64,000 nt of DNA from Kitasatospora cineracea (GTDB taxonomy: Bacteria > Actinomycetota > Actinomycetes > Streptomycetales > Streptomycetaceae), in assembly GCF_003751605.1 (NCBI RefSeq), contig NZ_RJVJ01000001.1, forward strand, positions 4,464,001-4,528,000. The letters run 5' to 3'. Positions 32,626-41,402 of the stretch are shown piece after piece. The number at the start of each line of letters is the position of its first letter. Within the stretch, counting starts at the first letter, position 1. Position numbers and translations under genes: made by a program. The notes beneath the pieces were generated by a model that had not been told where the DNA came from, did not search any database, and saw only the letters and a list, made by a program, of their open reading frames with translations.

Positions 32626-34053
32626 ATGGCACACCCGCAGGTGGTGATCGGCGTCGACAGCTCGACCCAGTCCACCAAGGCCCTGGCCGTCGACGCCGAC
32701 ACCGGACGCGTCCTCGGCGAAGGCCGCGCCCCCCACCGGGTCGACTCCCGCCACGGCCAGGAGAGCGACCCCGCCCAGTGGTGGGACGCCCTCACCGCCG
32801 CCGTCGCCGCCACCGGCTGGGCCGACCGCGCCCAGGCCCTGGCCATCGGCGGACAGCAGCACGGCCTCGTCACCCTCGACGCCACCGGCGCCCCCGTCCG
32901 GCCCGCCCTGCTCTGGAACGACGTCCGCTCCGCGCCCCAAGCAGCCGACCTGGTACGGAAGTTCGGCGCCCACTGGTGGGCCACCGAGATCGGCAGCGTC
33001 CCCGGCGCCTCCTTCACCGCCGCCAAGTGGGCCTGGCTGCGCGCCACCGAACCCGGCAACGCCGACCGCACCGCCGCCGTCCGCCTCCCGCACGACTACC
33101 TCACCGAACGCCTCACCGGCACCGCCACCACCGACCGCGGCGACGCCTCCGGCACCGGCTGGTGGACCCCCGACGGCTACCACGCCGCCGTCCTCGACCG
33201 GATCGGCCTCGACCCCGCCCTGCTCCCCGCCGTCACCCCGGCCGGCACCCCCGCCGGACACGCCCTCCCCGGCGGACCGCTGCGCCCCGGCACCCCGATC
33301 GCCACCGGCACCGGCGACAACATGGCCGCCGCCCTCGGCCTCGGCCTCACCACCGGCACCCCCGTGCTCAGCCTCGGCACCTCCGGCACCGTCTACACCG
33401 TCGCCCGCCACCGCCCCGCCGACCCCACCGGCACCGTCGCCGGCTTCGCCGACGCCCTCGACGGCTGGCTCCCGCTCGCCTGCACCCTCAACTGCACCCT
33501 CGCCGTCGACCGGATCGCCACCCTGCTCGGCCGCGACCGCCAGGACGTCGAACCCGGCGGCAGCGCCGTCCTGCTGCCCTACCTCGACGGCGAACGCACC
33601 CCCGCCCTCCCGCACGCCAGCGGCCTACTGCACGGCCTGCGCCACGACACCACCCCCGGCCAGCTCCTCCAGGCCGCCTACGACGGCGCCGCGTACTCGC
33701 TGCTCGCCGCCCTCGACGACGTCCTCGCCGTCGACGGCCCCGAGGCGGTCGACCCCGAGCAGCCGATCCTGCTGATCGGCGGCGGCGCCCAGGGCCGGGC
33801 CTGGCAGGACACCGTCCGCCGGCTCTCCGGCCGCCCCGTCCAACTGCCCGCCGCCCGCGAACTGGTGGCCCTCGGCGCCGCCGCCCAGGCCGCCGCCCTG
33901 CTCACCGGCGAGCGCGCCGACGCCGTCGCCCGCCGCTGGGGCACCGCCGACGGCCCGGTGCTGCCCGCCCTCGCCCGGGACGACGCGGCCCTCGAACGGA
34001 TCGGGACTACCATTTCGCAGACGGCCGTCCTCCAGGGGGACGGCCCGCGGTGA
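32626..34053 (+). CDS. xylB: Xylulokinase
   Basis: 475 aa from the ATG at 32626 with ACAGGAG upstream. FGGY-family sugar kinase: N-terminal phosphate loop VVIGVDSSTQSTKALAVD, substrate site GGQQHGLVTLD and LLWNDVRS, then the second domain with GTGDNMAAALGLGL, SLGTSGTVYTV and adenosine motif LIGGGAQGRAW. It phosphorylates D-xylulose for the pentose phosphate path. Divergent from xylA and followed by a ROK regulator, the usual actinobacterial xylose arrangement. The 32388-32625 spacer has an AT-rich stretch (32485-32523), the probable promoter/operator zone. Confidence 0.97.
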   Translation: MAHPQVVIGVDSSTQSTKALAVDADTGRVLGEGRAPHRVDSRHGQESDPAQWWDALTAAVAATGWADRAQALAIGGQQHGLVTLDATGAPVRPALLWNDVRSAPQAADLVRKFGAHWWATEIGSVPGASFTAAKWAWLRATEPGNADRTAAVRLPHDYLTERLTGTATTDRGDASGTGWWTPDGYHAAVLDRIGLDPALLPAVTPAGTPAGHALPGGPLRPGTPIATGTGDNMAAALGLGLTTGTPVLSLGTSGTVYTVARHRPADPTGTVAGFADALDGWLPLACTLNCTLAVDRIATLLGRDRQDVEPGGSAVLLPYLDGERTPALPHASGLLHGLRHDTTPGQLLQAAYDGAAYSLLAALDDVLAVDGPEAVDPEQPILLIGGGAQGRAWQDTVRRLSGRPVQLPAARELVALGAAAQAAALLTGERADAVARRWGTADGPVLPALARDDAALERIGTTISQTAVLQGDGPR

Positions 34054-34259
34054 CGCCCACCGGGCCGGCCGGCCGCCGGTGACGACACCGGCACCGGCCG
34101 ACCGGCCCGGACCGTCCGGACCGTCCGGGCAGGCGTCACGCGTCAGGCGGGGATCGGGCAGGGACAGGGTCGGCAGCGGCCAACGGACAGGCGGCGGGCC
34201 GCGGCGGCCCGGCGGACGACGGTACGGCGCGGACAGCGGCGCGGAGGGACGGGGCAGAC

Positions 34260-35555
34260 GTGGCAGCGGACGGGCAGCAGGCGGCCGACGGCGACCTGGC
34301 GGCCAGGCGTGGACCCGCCTCGCAGCAGGACATGCGGCGGCAGAACCTCGCCCTGGTAATGCGCACCGTCGCCGCCGCCCACCCGCTCTCCCGCGCCGAC
34401 GTGGCCGGCCGCACCGGGCTGACCCGCACCGCCGTCTCCAGCCTGGTCGACGAACTCATCGGCGGCGGCCTGCTGCTGGAGGGCGAACTGGAGCGCAGCG
34501 GCCGGGTCGGCCGCCCCGGCCGGGCCCTGGTGCTGAACGGGAACGGCCCGGCCGGGCTGGGCCTGGAGATCGGCGTGGAACACCTCAGCGCCTGCGTCCT
34601 CGACCTGCGCGGCGAGGTCCGGGTCGAACTGCACCGCCCCGCCCCCAACGCGGGCCGCCCCGCCGAGCAGACCATCGCCGAACTCGCCGAACTCGCCGGC
34701 CTGGCCGAACGCGAGGCCGTCGAACTCGGCCTGCGGGTGGTCGGCCGGGTGCTCGCCGTCCCCGGCAGCGTCCCGCTGGAGGACCCCACCAGCCGGGTCG
34801 AGCACGCCCCCAACCTGGGCTGGCACCAGGTCGACGTCACCGAACTGTGGCCCGGCCCCGGCACCGCCCCCACCGTCGGGAACGAGGCCAACCTCGGCGC
34901 GCTCGCCGAACTCTGGCAGGGCACCGGCAGCGGCACCTTCGTGCACGTCTCGGCCGGGGAGGGCATCGGCGGCGCGCTCGTCCTGGACGGGCGGCTGTTC
35001 CCCGGCGTCCGGGGCTTCGCCGGCGAACTCGGCCACCTCACCGTCCGCCCCGACGGCCGCACCTGCTCCTGCGGCGCCCGCGGCTGCCTCGAACCGTACG
35101 CCGGCCTGGCCGCCGTGCTCCGCTCCGCCGGGTTCACCGACGAGCTCGACGAACTGTCCGAACCGGCCGAGCCGGACGGGGGATCGAGCCTGACGAGCCG
35201 TCAGGATTGCGACCCCATCGCGGAGTTGGCCCGGCGCGCGGAGGAGGGCGACCCGGACACCCGGCGCGCGCTCCAGCACGCCGGCACCGCGCTCGGCACC
35301 GCACTGGCCGCCGCGGTCAACCTGGTCGACCCCGACTCGCTGGTCCTCGGCGGCGGCTACGCCGACCTCGCGCAGTGGCTGCTGCCCGCGATGCGGACCG
35401 AGCTGGCCGCACTGATCCGGGTCCGCCCCTGGCCCGAAGAGGCCCTGCGCGCCTCGCCGTTGGGCCGTCGCGGGCCCGTCCTCGGCGCGGCCCTGGTCAC
35501 CGTCCGCGGCCTGCACACCGACCCGGCCGGACTCTGGCTGCCCGAGGCCGCCTGA
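34260..35555 (+). CDS. ROK family transcriptional regulator (XylR-type)
   Basis: 431 aa from a GTG at 34260. N-terminal winged HTH: LSRADVAGRTGLTRTAVSSL near residues 42-61. The ROK sugar-kinase-like domain follows: GLGLEIGVEHLSACVLDLRG, GIGGALVLDGRLFPGVRG, FAGELGHLTV, and the zinc motif CSCGARGCLEPY. A Gly/Ser-rich insert is at about 300-320. ROK proteins with this layout repress xylA/xylB and release DNA on xylose. Its place behind xylB supports that role here. Confidence 0.92.
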   Translation: MAADGQQAADGDLAARRGPASQQDMRRQNLALVMRTVAAAHPLSRADVAGRTGLTRTAVSSLVDELIGGGLLLEGELERSGRVGRPGRALVLNGNGPAGLGLEIGVEHLSACVLDLRGEVRVELHRPAPNAGRPAEQTIAELAELAGLAEREAVELGLRVVGRVLAVPGSVPLEDPTSRVEHAPNLGWHQVDVTELWPGPGTAPTVGNEANLGALAELWQGTGSGTFVHVSAGEGIGGALVLDGRLFPGVRGFAGELGHLTVRPDGRTCSCGARGCLEPYAGLAAVLRSAGFTDELDELSEPAEPDGGSSLTSRQDCDPIAELARRAEEGDPDTRRALQHAGTALGTALAAAVNLVDPDSLVLGGGYADLAQWLLPAMRTELAALIRVRPWPEEALRASPLGRRGPVLGAALVTVRGLHTDPAGLWLPEAA

Positions 35556-35694
35556 CCGGCCCCCGGCAGGTGCCTGCAACCGGTGGTCCACCGGTGGCCG
35601 GACGCGTGGTGCTGGGCGGGTGCGTCCGGCCACCGGAGCGCGAGGGCGGAGCCGGGAGGAATCGGGAGGGGTCGGGAGGGTCGGCGGGGAGGGG

Positions 35695-36312
35695 CTAGCG
35701 GGGGAGGGGCACCGATCGCAGGCCGCGGGCGGCGAGTGCGGTCAGGACGGCGGGCAGCGCGGTGACGGTGTTGCGGTTGCCGTGGTCGTGCAGCAGCACG
35801 GTGTCGCCCGGGCGGGCCGCGGCCACCGCGGCGGCGACCTCGGCGGGCGGCACGCCGTTCCAGTCGAGGGTGTCGACGTCCCAGAGCGTCTCGGTCAGGC
35901 CCGCCGCGGTGGCGAGCTCGCGGATCGTCGGGCCGGTGTCCCCGTACGGCGGGCGGAACAGCGTCGGCGGGCGGCCGGTGAGCGCGGTCAGTACCCGGTT
36001 GGTGCGCTCGATCTCCTCCCGGGCGGCGGGCAGCGGCAGGCCGGGCAGCGACGGGTGCGACCAGCTGTGGTTGCCGATCGCCATCCCGGCCCGGTCGAGG
36101 GCGCGGACCAGTTCGGGGTGCCGCTCGGCCTGCTCGCCGCACAGGAAGAAGGTCGCGCGGTGGCCGGCGGCGGTGAGCGCGGCGAGCAGCTCCGGAGTGG
36201 AGTCCGGGTGCGGGCCGTCGTCGAAGGTCAGCGCGAGAGTGCCGGACGGCGGCTGCGGCAGCCGTGACGGCGGCCGGTCCGCGGTGTCGGTCAGGGAGGC
36301 CGGATCGGCCAT
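35695..36312 (-). CDS. NodB-type polysaccharide deacetylase (CE4)
   Basis: 205 aa from the ATG at 36312. CE4 motifs in order: LALTFDDGPHPDST (motif 1, catalytic base and metal Asp), NHSWSHPSLPGLP (motif 2, metal His pair), FRPPYGDTGPT (motif 3), LWDVDTLDW (motif 4) and VLLHDHGNRN (motif 5). No signal peptide is evident, unusual for an enzyme acting on polymers. It may deacetylate xylo-oligomers or chito-oligomers. The xylose genes upstream and the LacI gene downstream suggest xylan breakdown, but this is context only. Confidence 0.9.
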   Translation of the reverse strand: MADPASLTDTADRPPSRLPQPPSGTLALTFDDGPHPDSTPELLAALTAAGHRATFFLCGEQAERHPELVRALDRAGMAIGNHSWSHPSLPGLPLPAAREEIERTNRVLTALTGRPPTLFRPPYGDTGPTIRELATAAGLTETLWDVDTLDWNGVPPAEVAAAVAAARPGDTVLLHDHGNRNTVTALPAVLTALAARGLRSVPLPR

Positions 36313-36391
36313 GGTGCTCCCCCTCCTGGTGCTCGGCACCCGTGCTCGCTGCTCGCTGTCCGTCGCTCGCCGTCCGTCACCCGGTCGAGGG

Positions 36392-36402
36392 CGAAAGTTT
36401 CG
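36392..36402. promoter_or_regulatory. Palindrome CGAAAGTTTCG upstream of the deacetylase
   Basis: An 11-bp palindrome 80 bp before the deacetylase start, with a further TCGAA at 36411-36415. CGAA/TTCG half-sites are known for LacI-family regulators of xylan genes in streptomycetes. The LacI gene next door makes it the natural candidate to bind here. CGAAAC half-sites also occur upstream of the LacI gene near 37664 and 37687. Confidence 0.45.
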
Positions 36403-36529
36403 AACTCTGGTCGAATGTTACGGTGCGACCCGGACGACGGTAGGGGAGCCCGGCGGGGGCGTCAACCACTCGCGCGCGGCCCGGACGGTCCGGGTCGCGC
36501 GCGCGGTCGGAGCGGAACGGAGGTGTCGT

Positions 36530-37561
36530 TCAGTCGCCGGCCGGCGGCGGGGCGGTGCTGGCGCGGACGACCAGGCTGGTGGCGAGGTCGACGCGGGTGG
36601 CGGAGGGGTGCTCGCCGCGACCCAGCCCGATCGCCAGCCGGGCCGCGGTCTCGGCCATCTCCACCAGCGGCTGGCGCACCGTGGTGAGCGGCGGGCCGAC
36701 CCAGCGGGCCAGCGGCAGGTCGTCGAAGCCGACCACCGAGAGGTCCTCCGGCACCCGCAGGCCGAGCTCGCGGGCGGCCTCGTACACGCCGAGGGCCTGC
36801 AGGTCGTTGCCCGCGAAGATCGCGGTGGGCCGGTCGGGCCGGGTGAGCAGGGTGCGGGCGGCGGCGTACCCGGCCTCGTGGTGGAAGTTGCCCTCCAGGA
36901 TCAGCTCCGGGTCCACCGGCAGCCGGGCGGTGCCCAGCGCGGTGCGGTAGCCGTCGATCCGGGCGCGGCTGCACATCATGCCGGACGGCCCGGAGATCAT
37001 GCCGATCCGGCGGTGGCCGAGGTCGAGCAGGTGGCGGGTGGCGGCCAGGCCGCCCTGCCAGTTGCCGGTGCCGACCGCTGGCACCCCCTCGGCCGGGTCG
37101 CCGGCCGGGTCCAGCACCACGAACGGGATGTCCCGGCTGGTGAGTTGGTCGCGCTGGGCGGCGTCCAGCTCGGACAGCACCAGCACCACCCCGGCCGGCC
37201 GCCGGGCCAGCACGCCGTCCACCCAGGTCTGCCCCGGGGTGAGCCGCCCCGCGGACTCGGAGAGCACCACGCTCAGCCCCTCGTCCCGGGCGACGTTCTC
37301 CACCCCCCGGATCACCTCCATCGCCCAGGCGCTGTCGAGCTGGTGGAACACCAGGTCGAGCAGCCGGGACGGCGGTGCGGCGGTGCGGCGGCGCTGGTAG
37401 CCGGTGCGGCGCAGGATCTCCTCGACCTTGGCCCGGGTGGCGGGCGCGACGTCGGCCCGGCCGTTCAGCACTTTCGAAACTGTCGGCGCCGAGACGCCGG
37501 CCGCCCGGGCGATCTCCGACAGGGTCGGTGCGGGGTCGGGTTCGAGTTCTGCAGCGCTCAT
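36530..37561 (-). CDS. LacI family transcriptional regulator
   Basis: 343 aa from the ATG at 37561. N-terminal HTH with hinge helix: TLSEIARAAGVSAPTVSKVL and NGRADVAPATRAKVEEIL (residues 13-52). The periplasmic-binding-like domain follows, with LVFHQLDSAWAMEVIRGVE, GHRRIGMISGPSG, TAIFAGNDLQALGVYEAARE and VGFDDLPLARWVGPPLTTVR. It closely resembles the xylan/xylobiose-type LacI regulators of streptomycetes. It lies behind the deacetylase on the same strand, 217 bp apart, and probably controls sugar-polymer genes. Confidence 0.93.
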   Translation of the reverse strand: MSAAELEPDPAPTLSEIARAAGVSAPTVSKVLNGRADVAPATRAKVEEILRRTGYQRRRTAAPPSRLLDLVFHQLDSAWAMEVIRGVENVARDEGLSVVLSESAGRLTPGQTWVDGVLARRPAGVVLVLSELDAAQRDQLTSRDIPFVVLDPAGDPAEGVPAVGTGNWQGGLAATRHLLDLGHRRIGMISGPSGMMCSRARIDGYRTALGTARLPVDPELILEGNFHHEAGYAAARTLLTRPDRPTAIFAGNDLQALGVYEAARELGLRVPEDLSVVGFDDLPLARWVGPPLTTVRQPLVEMAETAARLAIGLGRGEHPSATRVDLATSLVVRASTAPPPAGD

Positions 37562-38016
37562 GGCACGGATAGTAGCGCCCCCGGAAGGCGGGGCGGGACG
37601 GTGTACGAACCGCGGGCGCCGGCGGCGGGCGGCCCTGGCCCGGACGTGTGCGTGTCATAGCACCGTCGAAACATTCATTTTACCAACGAAACCTGTCGGC
37701 GGAGTGGGGGTGCGCACCGCCCGTTTGCTCGGCCCGTTCGCTCGGCCCGTTCGCTCGGCGCGTCCGTTCAGCGCGTCCGCTCAGTCCGCTGTCGGGAAGC
37801 CGCGCGCCGTCCAGTCGGCCAGGACCCGCTGCTGCGGTTCGGCCGGGAAGGAGCCTGCGAAGGACGCGGCGCGGCAGGCGGTCGGTCGGTCACGGTCTCC
37901 CGGCCGAACCGGCAGGGGCGCGCTCTGACCCCGGAGCTCGACGGCTCGGGGGGAGGGCGGTGCTCACCTGCCGGCGGCCACGTACCGGGCCTCCTGCTTC
38001 GACCCGGTACGTCCCG
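37562..38016. other. 455-bp intergenic region with possible gene remnant
   Basis: The first 130 bp should carry the LacI promoter, including the AT-rich ACATTCATTTTACCAACG stretch (37667-37684). Then come short direct repeats of GCTCGGCCCGTTC type (37727-37770). On the minus strand at 37781-37880 an open frame without a start ends in PQQRVLADWTARGFPTAD, which looks like the C-terminal tail of an otherwise missing enzyme. No complete gene is visible. Confidence 0.4.
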
Positions 38017-38814
38017 TCAGGAGGGGAGCATGGCGCGGCGGCCGGGGGCGGCGGGGGACTGGGTGGTCATGCCGCCGTCGACGACGAGGAGTTGGCCGGT
38101 GAGGTAGCGGGACTCGTCGGAGGCGAGGAAGACCATGGTGTGGGCGATGTCCTCGGGGGCGCCGAGGTAGGGCAGGGCGTTGACGGCGAGCAGGGAGTCG
38201 ATGACCGGCTGGGGGAGGTTGTCGCGCAGGGCGGGGGTGAGGACGGCGCCGGGGGCGATCGCGTTGCAGCGGACGCGCTGCGGGCCGTACTGGACGGCGA
38301 TGGACTTGGTGATGCTGACCACCGCGGCCTTGACCGCGCCGTACGCGGTCTGGGTGACGTCGCCGACCAGGGCGGCGACCGAGGCGGTGTTGATGATGGA
38401 CCCGCCGCCGGCCCGGATCAGGTGCGGCAGGGCGAGGCGGGAGCCGATCAGGGTGGAGCGGACGTTGCGGGCGACGGCCCGGTCGAACTCCTCGAAGTCC
38501 ATCCGCAGCAGGTCGAGGTCGCGGCGCGGGTCGGTGCCGCCGACGTGGTTGCAGAGCACGTCGAGGGTGCCGAACTCGCGGACGGCGGTGGCGAACAGCT
38601 CCTCGAGCGAGTGCTCGTCGGTGACGTCGACGGTGACCGGCAGGGCGTGCCGGCCGGCCGCCTCGACCAGGCGGGCGGTCTCCTCGGCGGCCGCGCCGTC
38701 GTAGTCGGCGGCGACCACCAGGGCGCCCTGGGCGGCCATCAGTTCGGCGGCGGCCCGGCCGATGCCGCTGCCGGCTCCGGTGATCACCGCGACCTTGTCC
38801 TTGAGGCGTGTCAT
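38017..38814 (-). CDS. Short-chain dehydrogenase/reductase (SDR)
   Basis: 265 aa from the ATG at 38814. Classical SDR features: cofactor motif VITGAGSGIGRAAAELMA (TGxxxGxG), VDVTDEHSLEELF, structural NHVGG in place of NNAG, catalytic Ser in NTASVAALVG, YGAVKAAV (YxxxK), and LTGQLLVVDGGM at the end. It oxidises or reduces an alcohol/ketone with NAD(P). Its promoter carries a very long palindrome, but no regulator gene is adjacent, so control is from elsewhere or from a lost neighbour. Confidence 0.93.
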   Translation of the reverse strand: MTRLKDKVAVITGAGSGIGRAAAELMAAQGALVVAADYDGAAAEETARLVEAAGRHALPVTVDVTDEHSLEELFATAVREFGTLDVLCNHVGGTDPRRDLDLLRMDFEEFDRAVARNVRSTLIGSRLALPHLIRAGGGSIINTASVAALVGDVTQTAYGAVKAAVVSITKSIAVQYGPQRVRCNAIAPGAVLTPALRDNLPQPVIDSLLAVNALPYLGAPEDIAHTMVFLASDESRYLTGQLLVVDGGMTTQSPAAPGRRAMLPS

Positions 38815-38875
38815 GGCGTGCGTCCTTCCGTGGTTCCGGGAGGGGAGGGCGGGGGAAACGGGCCGCTCCCCGGTC

Positions 38876-38910
38876 ATGTGCATCATACATATGCTGTGTA
38901 TGATGCACAT
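38876..38910. promoter_or_regulatory. 35-bp palindrome in the SDR promoter
   Basis: ATGTGCATCATACA (38876-38889) and TGTATGATGCACAT (38897-38910) are perfect 14-bp arms around a 7-nt centre. A second TGCACATGAC (38922-38931) pairs with GTCATGTGCA (38873-38882), giving a nested, alternative dyad. The stretch is AT-rich in a very GC-rich genome. This is a strong operator for a dimeric or tetrameric regulator. Confidence 0.85.
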
Positions 38911-39214
38911 AATATGCATGGTGCACATGACTGGAGGGCGCGGGCAAAGCGCGGGCAATGGGCGGGCGAACTCCGGGCTCCGTCGAATCGGCGGGCGCCG
39001 CGCTCCGGAAAGCGCCGCCGCATTAACAAGGGAGAACTTCGGGGCGAACAGCGTCGGCGTGGGAGGGATTCCACTTCCGGACTTCCTCCGTGCACACATA
39101 GCGTTCGCGGCGTGACGATGTGCGTCCGGTTCGCGGTTCACGCGGGGCGGCAGGGCGTTCGGTGGCGCGGCCGGGGAACGGCTGTGATCCGGCGGAAGAT
39201 CCGGGGGTAGCGGC
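38911..39214. other. Noncoding stretch between SDR promoter and pseudogene region
   Basis: Apart from the second dyad half at its start and a moderately AT-rich patch near 39020-39060, I see no gene, RNA or repeat here. Confidence 0.5.
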
Positions 39215-39999
39215 GGTGCGCGGGGAGGGCCTGTTCACGGAGCGGGCGCCGAACGGGCGTTCGCGGAGCTGGTCGCCCTGGGGCCGGCGCTGGTGGCGCG
39301 GATCACCCATGTCCGCGACGGGCTGGGATGGACCTGGGTGGTCCCCGGACCGCGAGGCAATCCGCTGGTCAAGTCCAGCCGGGCGTACGAGCGTTACGCG
39401 ACCTGCCAGAACGCGTTCCGGCGGTTCATGGCCTTGGTGGCCAGGATGGCGGAGGCCGGCGCGCAGCCCGTGGCCGGCGCGCAAGCCGTGGCCGGTGCAC
39501 AGCCCGTGACGGGTGCGCAGCCCGTAGCCGTCGGCGGCGTGGGCGCTGCCGGTGGCGATGGTGCGGGCGGGGCCGGGGGCGGGGTGTGGGCGGAGTGGAG
39601 GTCGGCCGCGGCCCCCGGCTGGTGTCGGTGCGCGGGGCGGACGGCCGGGTCGGCTGGTCGCTGGTGGCCGCGAACGGGCGGCGGCTCGCCCCGGCTGTCC
39701 GCGCCTACCGCAACGACCGCGAACTCGCTGCCGGGATAGGGGAGTTGCTGGCTGAACGGGCGGCCCTGCGGTTCGTGCTCGGCCAACGCGAGGACCCCCT
39801 GTGGGTCTGGACGGCGCACCTCCCCGCCCGTACCACCCGGGCCGGTGCGGGCGGCGGTGAGGCGATCGCCCGCAGCGCCCGGGGCTACCTGCGCCGTGAC
39901 CAGTGCCAGCAGAGCGTGACCGCCTTCCTCCAGGGCGCCGACCACGTCCAACGGCTGCGCCGCCTGGGCGGCGGGGGATCGGTCCTGCCGTCCGGCTGA
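39215..39999 (+). pseudogene. Frameshifted DUF1508/YegP-like protein gene
   Basis: The protein reads in two frames. The N-terminal part (frame of 39293) gives AFAELVALGPALVARITHV and GLGWTWVVPGPRGNPLVKSS then AYERYATCQNAFRRFMALV. From about 39600 the frame of 39328 gives RGADGRVGWSLVAANGRRLA, AYRNDRELAAGI and LWVWTAHLPA with GYLRRDQCQQSVTAFLQGAD. These are two to three repeats of the small W/G-rich DUF1508 unit. The shift lies at or after an 18-bp tandem repeat coding GAQPVA-type units (39456-39530), a likely slippage site. The N-terminal part also lacks a proper start codon in frame. It could be a real pseudogene or an assembly indel. Confidence 0.6.
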
Positions 40000-40439
40000 A
40001 GGTCGGCGACCGGATCGACGTCACCACCGGCCAGGGCAGCTTCCACTACACCGTCAACACCTACGGCGACGGCGACCACCCGATCCAGGACACCGCCCCC
40101 AACCGGCTGGTGCTGGTCACCGGGAACTCCGACTGGACCCCCACCAGCACCGTGCTGCTCGGCGCCCGGCTCGACGGCGACCCCGAACCGGCCGGTGCCA
40201 GGCGGCCCGCCACCACCCCCGCCGACAAGGTGCTGGCCGCCGACAAGGGCGCCCTGTCCGCGCTCCAACTCTGGTCGCCGGCCCTGCTGTCGGCCGTCAC
40301 CGCGGCCGTCGTCGCGGCCGTCGTCGCAGCCTGCCGCTGGCGCTGCGCCGCCGCCTACCTGTGCTTCGCGCCGGTGGTCGCCGCCCTGCTCTGGTCGGTG
40401 TACGAGAACGCCGCCGCCCTGCTCCCCAACGTCTACTGA
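39993..40439 (+). pseudogene. Sortase-like gene remnant lacking N-terminus and catalytic cysteine
   Basis: From about 39993 the frame reads RLKVGDRIDVTTGQGSFHYTV, NRLVLVTGNSDWTPTSTVLL and then a C-terminal membrane segment (LLSAVTAAVVAAVVAACRW, YLCFAPVVAALLWSVYENAA). This matches the second half of an actinobacterial sortase, where the catalytic motif should be LxTC; here it is VTG. The first half with the catalytic His is absent: upstream DNA belongs to the DUF1508-like gene. A deletion fusing two genes would explain this. An open start at 39903 exists but adds only Pro/Arg-rich sequence. Confidence 0.6.
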
Positions 40440-40465
40440 GCTCCCCGGGAAAGGACCGCCCGCCG

Positions 40466-41338
40466 ATGACCGAGACCGCCCAACCCCCCTTCCCCGTCCA
40501 GGAGTCCGGAGACCGGGACGACCCGCCCACGGTGCCGCTGCCGCCGGTGCCCGCCGGGGCGCCGCCGACCGCCCTCTCCGGGCTGGAGACCCGCGACGTC
40601 ACCGCCTGGTTCGGGCAGCGCAAGGTCCTCGAACGGGTCTCGTTCGCCATGCGGCCCGGCGAGATCACCGCCCTGATCGGCCCGTCCGGCTGCGGGAAGT
40701 CCACCTACCTGCGGGATCCTCAACCGGATGCACGAGATGGTGCGCGGCGCCGCCCTGGCCGGCGAGGTCCCGCTGGCCGGCGAGGACGTCTACGCCCCCG
40801 GCCGCCGCCCCGCCGCCGGATCGGCATGGTCTTCCAGCGCCCCAACCCGTTCCCCACCATGTCCATCCACGACAACGTGGTCAGCGGGCTCAAACTGGCC
40901 GGCATCAAGGCGAGCCGCGACGAACGCGACCACCTGGTCGAGTCCAGCCTGCGCCAGGCCGGCCTGTGGGACGAGGTCAGCACCCGCCTCGGCACCCCCG
41001 GCTGCGCGCTCTCCGGCGGCCGGCAGCAGCGCCTGTGCACCGCCCGCTCGCTCGCCGTCTCCCCGGAGATCCTGCTGATGGACGAACCCTGCTCCGCCCT
41101 CGACCCCACCTCCACCCGCCGGATCGAGGAGACCATCGCCGAACTGCGCCACCGGGTCACCATCGTCATCGTCACCCACAACATGCAGCAGGCCCAACGC
41201 GTCTCCCAGTCCTGCGCGTTCTTCCTCGCCACCCACGACACCCCCGGCCGGATCGTCGAGTCCGGCCCCACCGAACGCCTCTTCACCGATCCCGCCGACC
41301 GGCGCACCGCCGACTACGTCAACGGCCGCTTCGGCTGA
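40466..41338 (+). pseudogene. pstB: Orphan PstB-type phosphate ABC transporter ATPase with double frameshift
   Basis: The ATG at 40466 follows GGGAAAGGACC. Walker A IGPSGCGKST, Q-loop MVFQRPNPFPTMSIHDNVVS, signature LSGGRQQRL and Walker B ILLMDEPCSALDP are PstB-like. Between about 40712 and 40815 the reading frame is wrong (DPQPDARDGARRRPGRRGP), while the +1 frame there gives the expected LNRMHEMVRGAALAGEVPLA. So an extra G near 40712 (CGGGATCC) and a compensating change near 40810 replace about 35 residues. There is no pstS, pstC or pstA nearby. Either a pseudogene or paired sequencing indels; the family assignment is secure. Confidence 0.8.
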
Positions 41339-41402
41339 CGCACCGTCAGGAACCAGGGCGGGTGCTCGATCGTGCCCCGGCGGCCCGAGGAGGGTGCCGG
41401 GG

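Noticed and set aside
39903..40439. Intact membrane protein of 178 aa
   Set aside because: The first 30 codons are Pro/Arg-rich shadow sequence; the recognisable part is a truncated sortase without catalytic Cys.
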